32,940 nt of DNA from Sphingomonadaceae bacterium (GCA_004282995.1 SHLU01000001.1:1-32940), one strand, 5' to 3'; shown: positions 8,307 through 16,445, counted from the first letter of the stretch. The notes: generated from the sequence alone by a model not told the origin. Numbers and translations: made by a program.

Positions 8307-8896
8307 CCGCTGACTTCGAACAAAGCGTATTCCGCACGCCAGTTTGCTTGGCGGGGCGCGATCTCGCGCTCGCGGGTGAAGAACCAGCGGTTTTCGACGG
8401 CAATTCCCAGCCCCGCAGCCAGTTCTTCGAAATCCTTGACCGTGACGTGGTGGATATTGGCGGTTTCGTACCAGCTGACCGGCAGGTGGCGGGTTACCGG
8501 CATTCGGCCGCTGCTCGCCAGTGCCCAGCGCATCCGCCAGTAGGCAAAATTGGGGAAACTGACGAAGGCGCGGCGGCCCACGCGCAGCAATTCTGACAGC
8601 ATGTGATCGGGCCGCGCCGCTGTCTGCAGGGTCTGGCTAAGGATCGCGTAGTCGAACGTCCCGTCAGGATAAAAGGCAAGGTCGCGGTCGGCATCGCCCT
8701 GCACCACGCTCAGCCCCCGCGCGACACAGGCGGCGACGCAGCCCCCGTCGATCTCGATCCCGCGCGCATCGACCCCCTTCTGATCGCGCAAGGCAGCCAT
8801 CAGCGCCCCGTCGCCGCACCCAACGTCGAGGGCGCGGGTGCCCGGCTCCACCCGCTCGAGGATCGCGGCAAGGTCTGGGCGAAGCGGTTCAGCCAT
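8303..8896 (-). CDS. metW: Methionine biosynthesis protein MetW
   Basis: A 197-residue class I methyltransferase-fold protein with the SAM motif DVGCGDGALM at 24-33 and the MetW-typical LSQTLQTAARPDHMLSELLR and SFPNFAYWRMR stretches. MetW proteins accompany MetX in many proteobacteria and are needed for, or stimulate, homoserine acylation; no methyl acceptor is established. Its start overlaps the end of metX by 8 bases, so the two are expected to be translationally coupled. It has the usual length and no anomalies. Confidence 0.96.
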   Translation of the reverse strand: MAEPLRPDLAAILERVEPGTRALDVGCGDGALMAALRDQKGVDARGIEIDGGCVAACVARGLSVVQGDADRDLAFYPDGTFDYAILSQTLQTAARPDHMLSELLRVGRRAFVSFPNFAYWRMRWALASSGRMPVTRHLPVSWYETANIHHVTVKDFEELAAGLGIAVENRWFFTREREIAPRQANWRAEYALFEVSG

Positions 8897-9998
8897 CGAG
8901 AAAACCTTTCACCACCCGATCAAGTGCGGGCACGTCGAGCAGGAAGCTGTCGTGGCCATAGGGCGCGGCAAGTTCGACGAAGCTGACGGGTGCCCCGACC
9001 GCATTGAGTGCATGGACTACATGCCGGCTTTCCGCGGTGGGATAGAGCCAATCAGTGTCGAAGCTGACGAGGCAGAAGCGTGATGAGTTCCCCTTGAATG
9101 CTTCCGCGAGCAGCCCCCCATGCTCTTCCGCCAGATCGAAATAGTCCATCGCGCGAGTGATATAGAGATAGCTGTTGGCATCGAAGCGGCGGGTGAACCC
9201 GCTGCCCTGGTAGCGCAAATAGCTCTCGACCTGGAAATCGGCATCGAAACCGAAGGTGCGGGCACCGGGCGTACCATCGGGGCGATCCTGTAGCCGCCGT
9301 CCGAATTTCTCGGTCAACCCTTCTTCGGAGAGATAGGTGATATGCGCGGCCATGCGCGCCACCGCGAGGCCGGCATCGGGTGCGTTCGCTCCGCCATAAT
9401 AGTTGCCGCCCTGCCAGTTGGGATCGGCCATGATCGCCTGCCGGCCAAGTTCATGAAAAGCGATGTTCTGGGCCGAGTGGCGGCTGGTTGTCGCAATCGC
9501 CAGAACCCGCTCGGCGCAGTCGGGAAAATTGGCGGCGAGGCTGAGCGCCTGCATCCCGCCCATCGATCCCCCCACCACCGTATGCAATCGCTCGATCCCC
9601 AGCGCATCCAGCAGCGCTACCGTCGCGCGCACCATGTCGCGAATGGTGATGACCGGGAAACGCATGGCATAGGGCGCGCCATCGGGGGACGCGCTGCCCG
9701 GCCCGGTTGAACCCAGGCAACTGCCGATGACGTTGGGGCAAATGACCTGAAAGCGCGCAATATCGATCGGCTTGCCCGGGCCGACCATACGTTCCCACCA
9801 GCCAGGCTTGCCGGTAACAGGATGCTGCGAGGCGACATATTGATCGCCAGTCAGCGCATGGCACACCAGCACTGCGTTGGACCGATCCGGGTTCAACTCG
9901 CCATAGGTCGCAAAAGCGATCTCAACGCCGTCCAGCGACTGTCCGCTATCGAGCGGCAGCGGGTCTGGAAGCGCAAGGGTTTGGGGCGTGTGAGACAC
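8889..9998 (-). CDS. metX: Homoserine O-acyltransferase MetX
   Basis: Activates homoserine by acylation in the first committed step of methionine synthesis. The 369-residue alpha/beta hydrolase fold carries the nucleophile Ser145 in VVGGSMGGMQ, an Asp in SFDTDWLYP and a His in YGHDSFLLD as the likely triad. CHALTGDQY and GSCLGSTGPGS are family signatures. Sequence alone does not tell acetyl- from succinyl-transferase activity, since both exist in MetX-fold enzymes. The start codon is GTG at 9998, with no upstream in-frame ATG before the leader and no recognisable ribosome site; translation may depend on leader structure. It forms an operon with metW and diverges from hisC. Confidence 0.96.
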   Translation of the reverse strand: MSHTPQTLALPDPLPLDSGQSLDGVEIAFATYGELNPDRSNAVLVCHALTGDQYVASQHPVTGKPGWWERMVGPGKPIDIARFQVICPNVIGSCLGSTGPGSASPDGAPYAMRFPVITIRDMVRATVALLDALGIERLHTVVGGSMGGMQALSLAANFPDCAERVLAIATTSRHSAQNIAFHELGRQAIMADPNWQGGNYYGGANAPDAGLAVARMAAHITYLSEEGLTEKFGRRLQDRPDGTPGARTFGFDADFQVESYLRYQGSGFTRRFDANSYLYITRAMDYFDLAEEHGGLLAEAFKGNSSRFCLVSFDTDWLYPTAESRHVVHALNAVGAPVSFVELAAPYGHDSFLLDVPALDRVVKGFLDG

Positions 9999-10011
9999 TT
10001 GAGATATTGCC

Positions 10012-10046
10012 GTAAGAGGAAGGGGAAAGATTTTCTCGTCTCTTAC
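10012..10046. other. Inverted repeat in the metX 5' leader
   Basis: GTAAGAG (10012-10018) and CTCTTAC (10040-10046) are perfect 7-base complements with a 21-base spacer. The repeat lies 14-48 bases upstream of the GTG start of metX and about 55 bases upstream of hisC. It could be a leader stem-loop in the metX mRNA or an operator. I cannot match it to the SAM-II consensus. Confidence 0.35.
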
Positions 10047-10101
10047 CGCGTCGCCTAGCGCTTGTCGAAGGGCGGTATTTCTTTAAGGCCCCATAGCCGA
10101 G

Positions 10102-11214
10102 ATGACACAGCGCCCAATAATGAAACCCTGGATCGAAGCGATCCACGCCTATGTGCCGGGCCGCGCCACCGGCAAGGGCGGACAGGTGCTGACCAAGCTG
10201 TCGGCCAATGAAAATCCGCTCGGCTGCTCGGACAGAGCGCTTGAAGCACTGGGGCAGCCCACTGGACCAGCGACCTATCCCGATCCCGATGCTACGGCTC
10301 TGCGCGCCGCGCTCGGAGTGATCCACGGCCTTGCGCCCGAGCGGATCGTGTGCGGCACCGGATCGGACGAATTGCTCAACCTGGCCGCACAGGCCTTTGC
10401 CGGGACCGGTCCCGAAGGTCCCGACGAAGTGCTGTTCAGCCGCTATAGCTTCGCGGTCTATGATATCGCCGCTCGGCGCTGCGGCGCGGTGCCGGTCGAG
10501 GCGCAAGATGCTGACTATGGCGCCGATGTCGATGCACTGTTGGCAGCAGTGACCGAGAGAACCCGGGTCCTGTTTCTGGCTAATCCGAATAACCCTACCG
10601 GCAGTTTCCTCCCGCGTGCAGAGATCGAACGGCTCCATGCGGGCCTGCCCTCCGATGTGCTGTTCGTGCTCGACCAGGCCTATGCCGAATATCTTGGCCC
10701 TGACGAGGACGATGGCGGGTTTGCGCTGGCGGAAGCGCATGACAACGTTCTTGTCACCCGCACATTTTCCAAGGCCTATGGACTGGCTGGCGAACGGATC
10801 GGCTGGGCCACCGGAGCGCCTCACCTTATCGACGCGCTCAATCGCATTCGCGGCCCGTTCAATGTCACCGGCAGCGGTCAGCGCGCCGCGCTCGCCGCGT
10901 TGGAGGACCAGGAATTCATCGCTGAGACACGCGCTCACAACACGCGCGAGCTGGCGCGTTTCACCGAGGCCATGCAGGCGCTCGGCAATCACGGCGTCCG
11001 TCCATTGCCGAGCAAGGCCAATTTCGTCCTTGTCCTGTTTGAAGGCGCGCTGACGGCCGAGGCTGCACTCGAGGCGCTGGCCGATGGCGGCTACGCCGTC
11101 CGGCATTTGCCTGGTCAGGGTTTGCCCCAAGCCTTGCGCATTACCGTTGGCACGGCCCTCGATATGGATGCGATTGCCGCGATCATTTCCGCCGCAGCCG
11201 AGGAAGCACAATGA
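10102..11214 (+). CDS. hisC: Histidinol-phosphate / aromatic aminotransferase HisC
   Basis: PLP-dependent fold type I transaminase of 370 residues, transferring an amino group to imidazole acetol phosphate and, in this lineage, probably to prephenate or phenylpyruvate. Visible landmarks are LSANENPLG (33-41), GTGSDELL (85-92), NPNNPTG (161-167), the DQAYAEY segment (191-197) and the PLP lysine Lys224 in TFSKAYGLAGERIGW. A second ATG at residue 7 (MKPWIEAIHAYVPG) is also possible. The TyrA-type dehydrogenase gene follows with a 4-base ATGA overlap. In Zymomonas, also a sphingomonad, a HisC homologue next to tyrC serves both histidine and aromatic amino acid synthesis; a double role here is inferred from that. 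Confidence 0.95.
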   Translation: MTQRPIMKPWIEAIHAYVPGRATGKGGQVLTKLSANENPLGCSDRALEALGQPTGPATYPDPDATALRAALGVIHGLAPERIVCGTGSDELLNLAAQAFAGTGPEGPDEVLFSRYSFAVYDIAARRCGAVPVEAQDADYGADVDALLAAVTERTRVLFLANPNNPTGSFLPRAEIERLHAGLPSDVLFVLDQAYAEYLGPDEDDGGFALAEAHDNVLVTRTFSKAYGLAGERIGWATGAPHLIDALNRIRGPFNVTGSGQRAALAALEDQEFIAETRAHNTRELARFTEAMQALGNHGVRPLPSKANFVLVLFEGALTAEAALEALADGGYAVRHLPGQGLPQALRITVGTALDMDAIAAIISAAAEEAQ

Positions 11215-12113
11215 GCTTCTCGCGCGTAGCCATCATCGGCCTTGGCCTGCTCGGCGGTTCGCTTGGTCTTGCCTTGCGCGAGAAGCTGCCCGGCGTGGAG
11301 ACCTTCGGATACGACAGGGATCCGGCCACACGCGCCCGCGCTGCCGAACGTGGACTGGTGGCGCAGGTCGTCGATAGCGCGGCAGAGGCAGTCCTCGGCT
11401 GTGATCTGGTAATCCTGTGCGTGCCCGTGGGAGCAATGCAGGAGGCTGCTCGCGAAATAGCGGCATCCCTGCCCGCAGGAGCGATCGTCAGCGATGTCGG
11501 CTCCTCCAAGCGATCGGTCCAGCAGGCATTGGCCGAGGCACTGCCAGACCATGTTGCCATCCCCGCGCATCCGGTTGCCGGGACCGAACAAAGCGGCCCT
11601 GATGCCGGCTTTCCTAGCCTTTTTGACGGACGCTGGTGCATCCTGACCCCACCCGCAAATGCGCCACAAGACGCGGTCGAGCGCCTGGCCGAGCTATGGC
11701 GTGATCTGGGAGCGCGGGTCGAGATCATGGACGCCGAGCACCACGACCTGGTGCTGGCGGTTACCAGTCATATCCCGCATCTGATCGCCTACACCATCGT
11801 CGGCACCGCTTCCGACATGGAAGATGTGACGCGAAGCGAAGTCATCAAATATTCGGCGGGTGGTTTCCGCGATTTCACCCGCATCGCCGCCAGCGATCCG
11901 GTGATGTGGCGCGACGTGTTCCTCAACAATCGCGACGCAGTGCTGGAAATGCTCGGTCGCTTTACCGAGGATCTCACCGCACTGCAGCGAGCCATCCGTG
12001 CTGGTGATGGTGATACCTTGCACGAGTTGTTCAGCCGGACCCGCGATATCCGCCGTTCGATCATCGACGAGGGACAGGATGATGCGGCTCCCGATTTTGG
12101 CCGCGATCACTGA
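11211..12113 (+). CDS. tyrC: Prephenate/arogenate (cyclohexadienyl) dehydrogenase
   Basis: NAD(P)-dependent oxidative decarboxylation of prephenate or arogenate towards tyrosine. The 300-residue protein begins with a Rossmann GLGLLGGSLGLALRE, followed by the LVILCVPVGAM strand, DVGSSKRS, the HPVAGTEQSGP substrate motif and a C-terminal helical dimerisation domain (SHIPHLIAYTIV, GGFRDFTRIAASDP). It is a stand-alone dehydrogenase with no fused chorismate mutase and no visible ACT domain. Translation is coupled to hisC through ATGA. Its stop codon shares a palindromic TGATCA with the stop of the convergent plsC, so there is no intergenic terminator between them. Confidence 0.94.
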   Translation: MSFSRVAIIGLGLLGGSLGLALREKLPGVETFGYDRDPATRARAAERGLVAQVVDSAAEAVLGCDLVILCVPVGAMQEAAREIAASLPAGAIVSDVGSSKRSVQQALAEALPDHVAIPAHPVAGTEQSGPDAGFPSLFDGRWCILTPPANAPQDAVERLAELWRDLGARVEIMDAEHHDLVLAVTSHIPHLIAYTIVGTASDMEDVTRSEVIKYSAGGFRDFTRIAASDPVMWRDVFLNNRDAVLEMLGRFTEDLTALQRAIRAGDGDTLHELFSRTRDIRRSIIDEGQDDAAPDFGRDH

Positions 12114-12800
12114 TCAGGCGCTGTTGAGCGCGTTGATCGCTGCCTCCGTCCGTCTCTCTACCTCGTCGCGTGGCAATCCTGCCGGGATTGGCTCGCCGAA
12201 GCGGTAGGTGATGGTTCCGGGCCGTTTCCATGTCCGGTGGTAAAGCGGACCGCTATTCACCGCGACCGGGATCACCGGCAGCTTGACCATCTTGTAAATC
12301 CCCGAAAAGCCCGATTGCAGCTTGCCGTGATGGTCATGCGGGACGCGGGTGCCTTCCGGAAAGATCACCAGCGGGCGTCCTTCTTCGGCCTTGGCCCGGG
12401 CTTCGCGCATGATCATCATCAGTGCCTTGGCCCCTTCGCTGCGGGCGACCGGCACCAGACCATAGCGGCGGGCGAGGTAGCCCCAGACCGGTATGGCAAA
12501 CAGTTCCTTTTTGGCGAAAACCACCGGGTTGGTGAACAGGTACGGCGCATCAAGTGCCTCGAAGAAGCTCTCGTGCTTTACCGCATAGAGCGTCGGCGTA
12601 TTAACAGGCCCGCCGCCCTCGATCACGATTTTGATGCCGAGGATATGCCGCAGGCACCAGCGGTGCCAGGCACCCCAATTCTTGACCGCGCGGCGAAATG
12701 CCACCTTGCCGACAAACGCTGCCAACAGCGATATCAGCACGCAGATTGTGCTGCCGGTATAATAGACCGGGTAGAAAATAATATTGCGCAGGGTAACCAT
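12114..12800 (-). CDS. plsC: 1-acylglycerol-3-phosphate acyltransferase (PlsC-like)
   Basis: Transfers an acyl chain to lysophosphatidic acid to make phosphatidic acid at the inner membrane. The 228-residue protein has an N-terminal membrane segment (about 6-30), the acyltransferase block I around KHESFFEALD at 75-84, a GLVPVAR strand and the glycerol-phosphate binding FPEGTR at 147-152. In the usual HX4D catalytic motif the acid appears as glutamate: His76 and Glu81. This is conservative and may be typical for this alphaproteobacterial subgroup. It is last in an ftsE-ftsX-ydcF-plsC unit, 9 bases after ydcF, so it is likely cotranscribed with division genes. Confidence 0.9.
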   Translation of the reverse strand: MVTLRNIIFYPVYYTGSTICVLISLLAAFVGKVAFRRAVKNWGAWHRWCLRHILGIKIVIEGGGPVNTPTLYAVKHESFFEALDAPYLFTNPVVFAKKELFAIPVWGYLARRYGLVPVARSEGAKALMMIMREARAKAEEGRPLVIFPEGTRVPHDHHGKLQSGFSGIYKMVKLPVIPVAVNSGPLYHRTWKRPGTITYRFGEPIPAGLPRDEVERRTEAAINALNSA

Positions 12801-12809
12801 TGCGGGGCC

Positions 12810-13340
12810 TTATACCGGGACGAACCGCGAGAGCCAGCTTGCCAGCAGCTTGTTGTATTCGAGGAACAGGGTGAACAGCGATGGTTCGGTCGCCACGGCA
12901 TCCTCGACAATGCGGATATTGGTCGGCAATTGCCGCCGCAGTTCGGAGGCGGCGCGGCGCATGTGCCAATCGGAGGTCACCAGCCGCAAGGAACGGATCT
13001 TGTTGCGGGCAACCCAATCGGCAGTTTCGACCGCGTTGCCGCGGGTATTCATCGCCTCGAAGCCGAGCACGACGCAGCACTGCATCTGATCCATCGACAC
13101 GTTGAACTCTTCGGCGAACTCAGCCGGCCGGACATCGGTATCGACACCAGTCACCAACACCAGCCTCGCCTTACCCTGATCGAGAATCTGGAGCCCGTGG
13201 GCGATCCGCCCTGCTCCGCCTGTCGGCACGATGACTGCATCGGTCTCCTGCTCGGACAATGGCTGCGGCAAGGTCACGGCGAACCACATAAAGCCGAGCA
13301 CCCAGCTCACGAAGAGAAGGAGGAAAAGACGCCAGATCAC
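12810..13340 (-). CDS. YdcF/SanA/ElyC-type DUF218 envelope protein
   Basis: A 176-residue protein with an uncleaved membrane anchor at residues 3-22, then a DUF218 domain. The characteristic strands are DAVIVPTGGAGRIAHGLQIL, LVLVTGVDTDV, NTRGNAVETADWV and LRLVTSDWHMRRAASELRR. DUF218 proteins such as E. coli ElyC and SanA affect envelope integrity and lipid carrier economy; the reaction is not established. The gene begins inside the last codons of ftsX (4-base overlap), which argues for a job tied to cell wall growth or division. Confidence 0.88.
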   Translation of the reverse strand: MIWRLFLLLFVSWVLGFMWFAVTLPQPLSEQETDAVIVPTGGAGRIAHGLQILDQGKARLVLVTGVDTDVRPAEFAEEFNVSMDQMQCCVVLGFEAMNTRGNAVETADWVARNKIRSLRLVTSDWHMRRAASELRRQLPTNIRIVEDAVATEPSLFTLFLEYNKLLASWLSRFVPV

Positions 13341-14269
13341 AGCATCTTCCTCAGCGCGGCGACAACAGTCAACCGCGCGGTCACCATGGCCAGCAATACG
13401 GTAATCAGCGGCACGAAAGCGACTGCCAGCCAGTCTTGCCAGCCGAGACCGCCGCCAGCGACCATGCCGCTATCGAGTGCGGCGAAACGCTGCCCCAGGA
13501 ACAAGACCGCCGCAGTCCCGAGAACCAGCCCGACCATCCCGCCCAGTGCCGCATCGGTTGCCACGGTCCGCTGGAATACCCGCGCAATCTGTGTGTCGGT
13601 CCCGCCGAGCAGATGGACAACCTCGATAGTCTCGCGATTACTGCCGAGCGCACTTCGCGCCGCCAGGAAAACCGCCGCAAGGCTGGTGGTAGCCAGCAGC
13701 ACCACCAGCGCCAGGGCCAGATATTGCAGCGAGGCAATTGCCGAGAACACCGGGCCGAGCCATGTTGCCTGGGCATCGATCCGCGCATCAGGCGCAACTT
13801 GCAGGAGCGCCGCGCGCATCCGCCTCAATTTGTCCGGCGTCGCCTCTTCACGCAGGCGGACGTCGATCAGCGCAGGCACAGGCACGGTCTCGCCATCGAC
13901 CCCGGCGCCGAGCCATGGTTCGAGCAGGCCTTCAAGCTCGCTTTGAGGGACACGGCGGATTGTGGCTACTTCCGGGAACCCGGCCAGAACTTCCTCCACT
14001 GCCTGCGCCTGGCGCGCGCGTTCGCCCGGCTCGGCTTCGACCACCTGGATTGTAGCGCCGCCCGAAAGTTCCGCCTGTGCGCCATCGGCGAGGTTGCTCA
14101 AGGCCAGGCCTGCGGCGGTCGCGATGACCGTCAGGGCGACCATGATGGCGATGACCCACGGCACTGGCCCGGCCAAGCTACCCTGCGGCAGGAGCTGGCT
14201 GGCCCGTTCACCACGGAACGGCACCAGCCCGCGGCCGAGCCGGCGTTTGACAGGCGGTGTCTTGCTCAT
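13337..14269 (-). CDS. ftsX: Cell division protein FtsX
   Basis: The membrane subunit of the FtsEX complex, which couples ATP hydrolysis in the cytoplasm to activation of periplasmic cell wall hydrolases at the septum. The 310-residue protein has four membrane segments at roughly 34-60, 165-195, 225-255 and 270-298, and a periplasmic domain of about 100 residues between the first two, the type-IV ABC/FtsX layout. The cytoplasmic N-terminus is basic (PPVKRRLGRGLVPFRGERAS). It overlaps both neighbours by 4 bases, ftsE upstream and ydcF downstream. Confidence 0.93.
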   Translation of the reverse strand: MSKTPPVKRRLGRGLVPFRGERASQLLPQGSLAGPVPWVIAIMVALTVIATAAGLALSNLADGAQAELSGGATIQVVEAEPGERARQAQAVEEVLAGFPEVATIRRVPQSELEGLLEPWLGAGVDGETVPVPALIDVRLREEATPDKLRRMRAALLQVAPDARIDAQATWLGPVFSAIASLQYLALALVVLLATTSLAAVFLAARSALGSNRETIEVVHLLGGTDTQIARVFQRTVATDAALGGMVGLVLGTAAVLFLGQRFAALDSGMVAGGGLGWQDWLAVAFVPLITVLLAMVTARLTVVAALRKML

Positions 14270-15000
14270 CCGGGCCGCGCCTCTGTCGCCTTGCGGCGCG
14301 GGGGATTGCGCAGCATCCCTGTGGGATCGGACAGGCGGCCCTTGTCGAGCCGCATGATCATCGATTGCGGCACTTTCTGCAGCAAATGCAGGTCATGGGT
14401 CGCCACCACTACCGTGGTGCCAAGGCGGTTGAGCGCTTCGAAAAGGCGCAACAACTTGACCGCCATTTCCGGGTCGACATTGCCGGTCGGCTCGTCCGCT
14501 ACCAGCACGTCAGGCCGACCGATCACCGCGCGGGCGATGGCCACGCGCTGTTGTTCACCGCCTGAAAGAGTGGCCGGGCGCGCTTCGGCACGGTGGGCGA
14601 GGCCAACCCATTCGAGCATGTCGGCGACAGGCTTGGCCAAGTCCGCCTCCGAAACGCCCGACACCCTGAGCGGCAGGGCAATGTTGTCATGCGCCGACAT
14701 GTGCGGGACCAGCCGGAAATCCTGGAACACCACGCCAAGCCGGCGGCGATAGCTGGGCAGTCGGGCGCGTGGCAGTGTAATGACATCGGTGCCGAACATG
14801 CGGATGACCCCGCGCGAGGGGCGCTGGGCCAGATAGAGCAGCTTGAGCAGCGAGGTCTTGCCCGCGCCGCTGGCGCCGGTGAGGAAATAAAAACTGCCCG
14901 GCCACAAGGTGAAGGATATGTCGCTCAGCACCTCCTTGCCCTGCCCGTAACGCAGGCCGACGTTGTCGAAGGTCACGACCTCTTCGTCACCTTCGGACAT
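14266..15000 (-). CDS. ftsE: Cell division ATP-binding protein FtsE
   Basis: ABC ATPase of FtsEX. Landmarks are Walker A in GASGAGKTSLL, the Q-loop in VFQDFRL, the signature LSGGEQQRVAIARA, Walker B in VLVADEPTG and an H-loop in VVATHDLHLL. The 244-residue length is normal, with a tail of about 25 basic residues after the ATPase core. The ATG at 15000 is chosen over a TTG five codons upstream because an AAAGG ribosome site lies at the right distance. It heads the envelope operon and diverges from the zinc-ribbon gene across 154 bases. Confidence 0.95.
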   Translation of the reverse strand: MSEGDEEVVTFDNVGLRYGQGKEVLSDISFTLWPGSFYFLTGASGAGKTSLLKLLYLAQRPSRGVIRMFGTDVITLPRARLPSYRRRLGVVFQDFRLVPHMSAHDNIALPLRVSGVSEADLAKPVADMLEWVGLAHRAEARPATLSGGEQQRVAIARAVIGRPDVLVADEPTGNVDPEMAVKLLRLFEALNRLGTTVVVATHDLHLLQKVPQSMIMRLDKGRLSDPTGMLRNPPRRKATEARPG

Positions 15001-15154
15001 CGGCAGACCTTTCAAATGGGGGCATTGCGGCGAATAACATGTGTTGCCGGGGGCTATAGCGGCCCTTCGATGTGGAAAAAAGCGGCAAGCGCAATTGCTT
15101 CCCCCGCTAGTGACCTTGCCAGTGATTCCCCAGCAGGCGTAAGGCTAGGCTTCG

Positions 15155-16060
15155 ATGATCATCGCCTGTCCAGCCTGTTCTACCCGCTATGTGGTTCCCG
15201 ATAGCGCTATCGGCGTGGAAGGACGCACGGTCCGCTGCGCCAAGTGCAAGCATAGCTGGTTCCAGGACGGTCCACAGATCGACACTGGGGAAGAGGCGAG
15301 GCCTGCCCCGCTTCCGGCTCCTCCACCAGCGCCGCCCGCTCCGCCACCTGCGCCCGAAGCGGATACCACCCCGGAACCTATGTCGGCGGCTGCGCGCGAT
15401 CCGGCGCCTGAGCAATCTGAACCAGCTGAGGTCGAGGACGCACCCGAAGCGATACCGCCAACCGAATCGTCGCAGCAATATCCTGCCGATCCGGTAGCCG
15501 ATAGCGACTCTTACGAGGACAGCTCGCTCGAAGGGCCGCCTCCGGTCAGCGAGGCGCCTCCTGCTCCTCCGCCTGCATTCGAACCCGAAGACGATCATTC
15601 GCAGTTCGATTACGAGCCTCCGTTCCGGTCGCGCCGCAACCCGCTCAAGATGTGGACTGCGATTGCCGCGGTCTTCGCGCTGCTCGCAGTCGGGATCATC
15701 GCTACACTATCCTATTACGGCACGCCTGACTGGTTGCCGGTGCAGCAGCCGACCTTCGGGGTCGAGCAACCCGATTTGGTGCTCGATTTTCCCGAGGATC
15801 GACAGGATCGGCGAACTCTGCCCGATGACAGCATCCTGTTCGCCGTCAGCGGGACGATCACCAATGTCGGCCGCGAATCCCGTCGCGTCCCCGATGTGTT
15901 GATCGCCTTCTACGACGAAACCGATACCCGCGTATGGCGCTGGGTCATCAACCCGGAGAAAGACACGCTCGCCCCGGGCGAAAGCCTGACCATCAACGAG
16001 GCCAGCAACGAAATCCCCAAGCGGGCCAGAAAAGCCCGCATTGGCTGGAGCCCGAGCTGA
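15155..16060 (+). CDS. MJ0042-type zinc-ribbon membrane protein
   Basis: A 301-residue protein in three parts. Residues 1-35 form a zinc ribbon of the MJ0042 family with Cys5, Cys8, Cys28 and Cys31 (CPAC...CAKC) and a conserved W in HSWFQDG. Residues 40-160 are a disordered linker rich in Pro, Ala and Glu. A single membrane segment (about 168-190, AIAAVFALLAVGIIATL) leads to a C-terminal DUF3426-like domain of beta strands (SGTITNVGRESRRVPDV, YDETDTRVWRW), expected outside the membrane. Proteins of this layout are common beside ftsEX in sphingomonads, but their function is unknown. The zinc ribbon should lie in the cytoplasm and might bind nucleic acid or protein. Confidence 0.87.
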   Translation: MIIACPACSTRYVVPDSAIGVEGRTVRCAKCKHSWFQDGPQIDTGEEARPAPLPAPPPAPPAPPPAPEADTTPEPMSAAARDPAPEQSEPAEVEDAPEAIPPTESSQQYPADPVADSDSYEDSSLEGPPPVSEAPPAPPPAFEPEDDHSQFDYEPPFRSRRNPLKMWTAIAAVFALLAVGIIATLSYYGTPDWLPVQQPTFGVEQPDLVLDFPEDRQDRRTLPDDSILFAVSGTITNVGRESRRVPDVLIAFYDETDTRVWRWVINPEKDTLAPGESLTINEASNEIPKRARKARIGWSPS

Positions 16061-16080
16061 CGGGCTGCACCATGAACGAC

Positions 16081-16114
16081 GCAAGCTTTCATCGCTTGTG
16101 TGAAAGCGTCTTGC
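16081..16114 (+). terminator. Candidate hairpin terminator after the zinc-ribbon gene
   Basis: Starting 20 bases after the stop codon, GCAAG-CTTTCA (16081-16091) can pair with TGAAAG and CTTGC (16101-16106 and 16110-16114), with a 9-base loop and a 3-base bulge. There is no U-tract, so Rho-independent action is uncertain. A second, GC-rich stem of GGGCCG and CGGCCC lies at 16158-16179, just before the tRNA. Confidence 0.4.
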
Positions 16115-16188
16115 AGCCTCTCTCGCTCGCTGCTAGGGGCGCGCTCCTACCTCCCCGGGGCCGCTGATTTGAACGGCCCTGACTGTGT

Positions 16189-16275
16189 GCGGTCGTGGCG
16201 GAACTGGTAGACGCGCAACGTTGAGGTCGTTGTGGGCTAACGCCCGTGGAAGTTCGAGTCTTCTCGACCGCACCA
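16189..16275 (+). tRNA. tRNA-Leu (anticodon GAG)
   Basis: An 87-base gene including an encoded CCA. The acceptor stem pairs GCGGTCG (16189-16195) with CGACCGC (16265-16271), with discriminator A. The anticodon stem CAACG/CGTTG encloses a TTGAGGT loop giving anticodon GAG, which reads CUC and CUU leucine codons. A long variable arm (GTGGGC...GCCCGT region) marks it as class II, and the T-loop is TTCGAGT. Any reading frame through it is not coding. Confidence 0.97.
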
Positions 16276-16445
16276 AACAGTTTTCTGTCAGAGCCGATCC
16301 TGCCTCCATGTGGAGCAATGCCGTCGAAAGTGATGCTTTCCGGCCGATCATTTTCCCTGCATTCGATTACCGGTCGCCTCTTTGTTCGCTGCGATCTGGC
16401 GCTGTGGGATTGATTCGATACAAGGAGGACCGGAACCCAAAAAGA

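Noticed and set aside
9999..10080. SAM-II riboswitch ahead of metX
   Set aside because: The characteristic A-rich GCTAAA-type segment and H-type pseudoknot pairing could not be found in the leader.
9946..11211. A 421-codon minus-strand frame across hisC
   Set aside because: Shadow of hisC in a GC-rich region; it also crosses the metX start and has no ribosome site or domain.
12237..13946. A 569-codon open frame on the plus strand
   Set aside because: It runs antisense to plsC, the DUF218 gene and ftsX, all of which have clear family motifs. Long antisense frames are common in GC-rich DNA, and its translation is Arg/His/Gln-rich with no domain.
16072..16167. Small open frame of 31 codons between the zinc-ribbon gene and tRNA-Leu
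   Set aside because: It overlaps the candidate terminator hairpin, lacks a ribosome site and has no recognisable content.
16277..16294. Terminator directly after tRNA-Leu (ACAG-TTTT-CTGT)
   Set aside because: Only a 4-base stem with a 4-base loop; too weak to call.
16185..16445. N-terminal extension of the kinase back to 16185
   Set aside because: The frame is open but overlaps tRNA-Leu, and the translated residues are low-complexity Arg/Ser-rich. The conserved kinase sequence starts after 16446.
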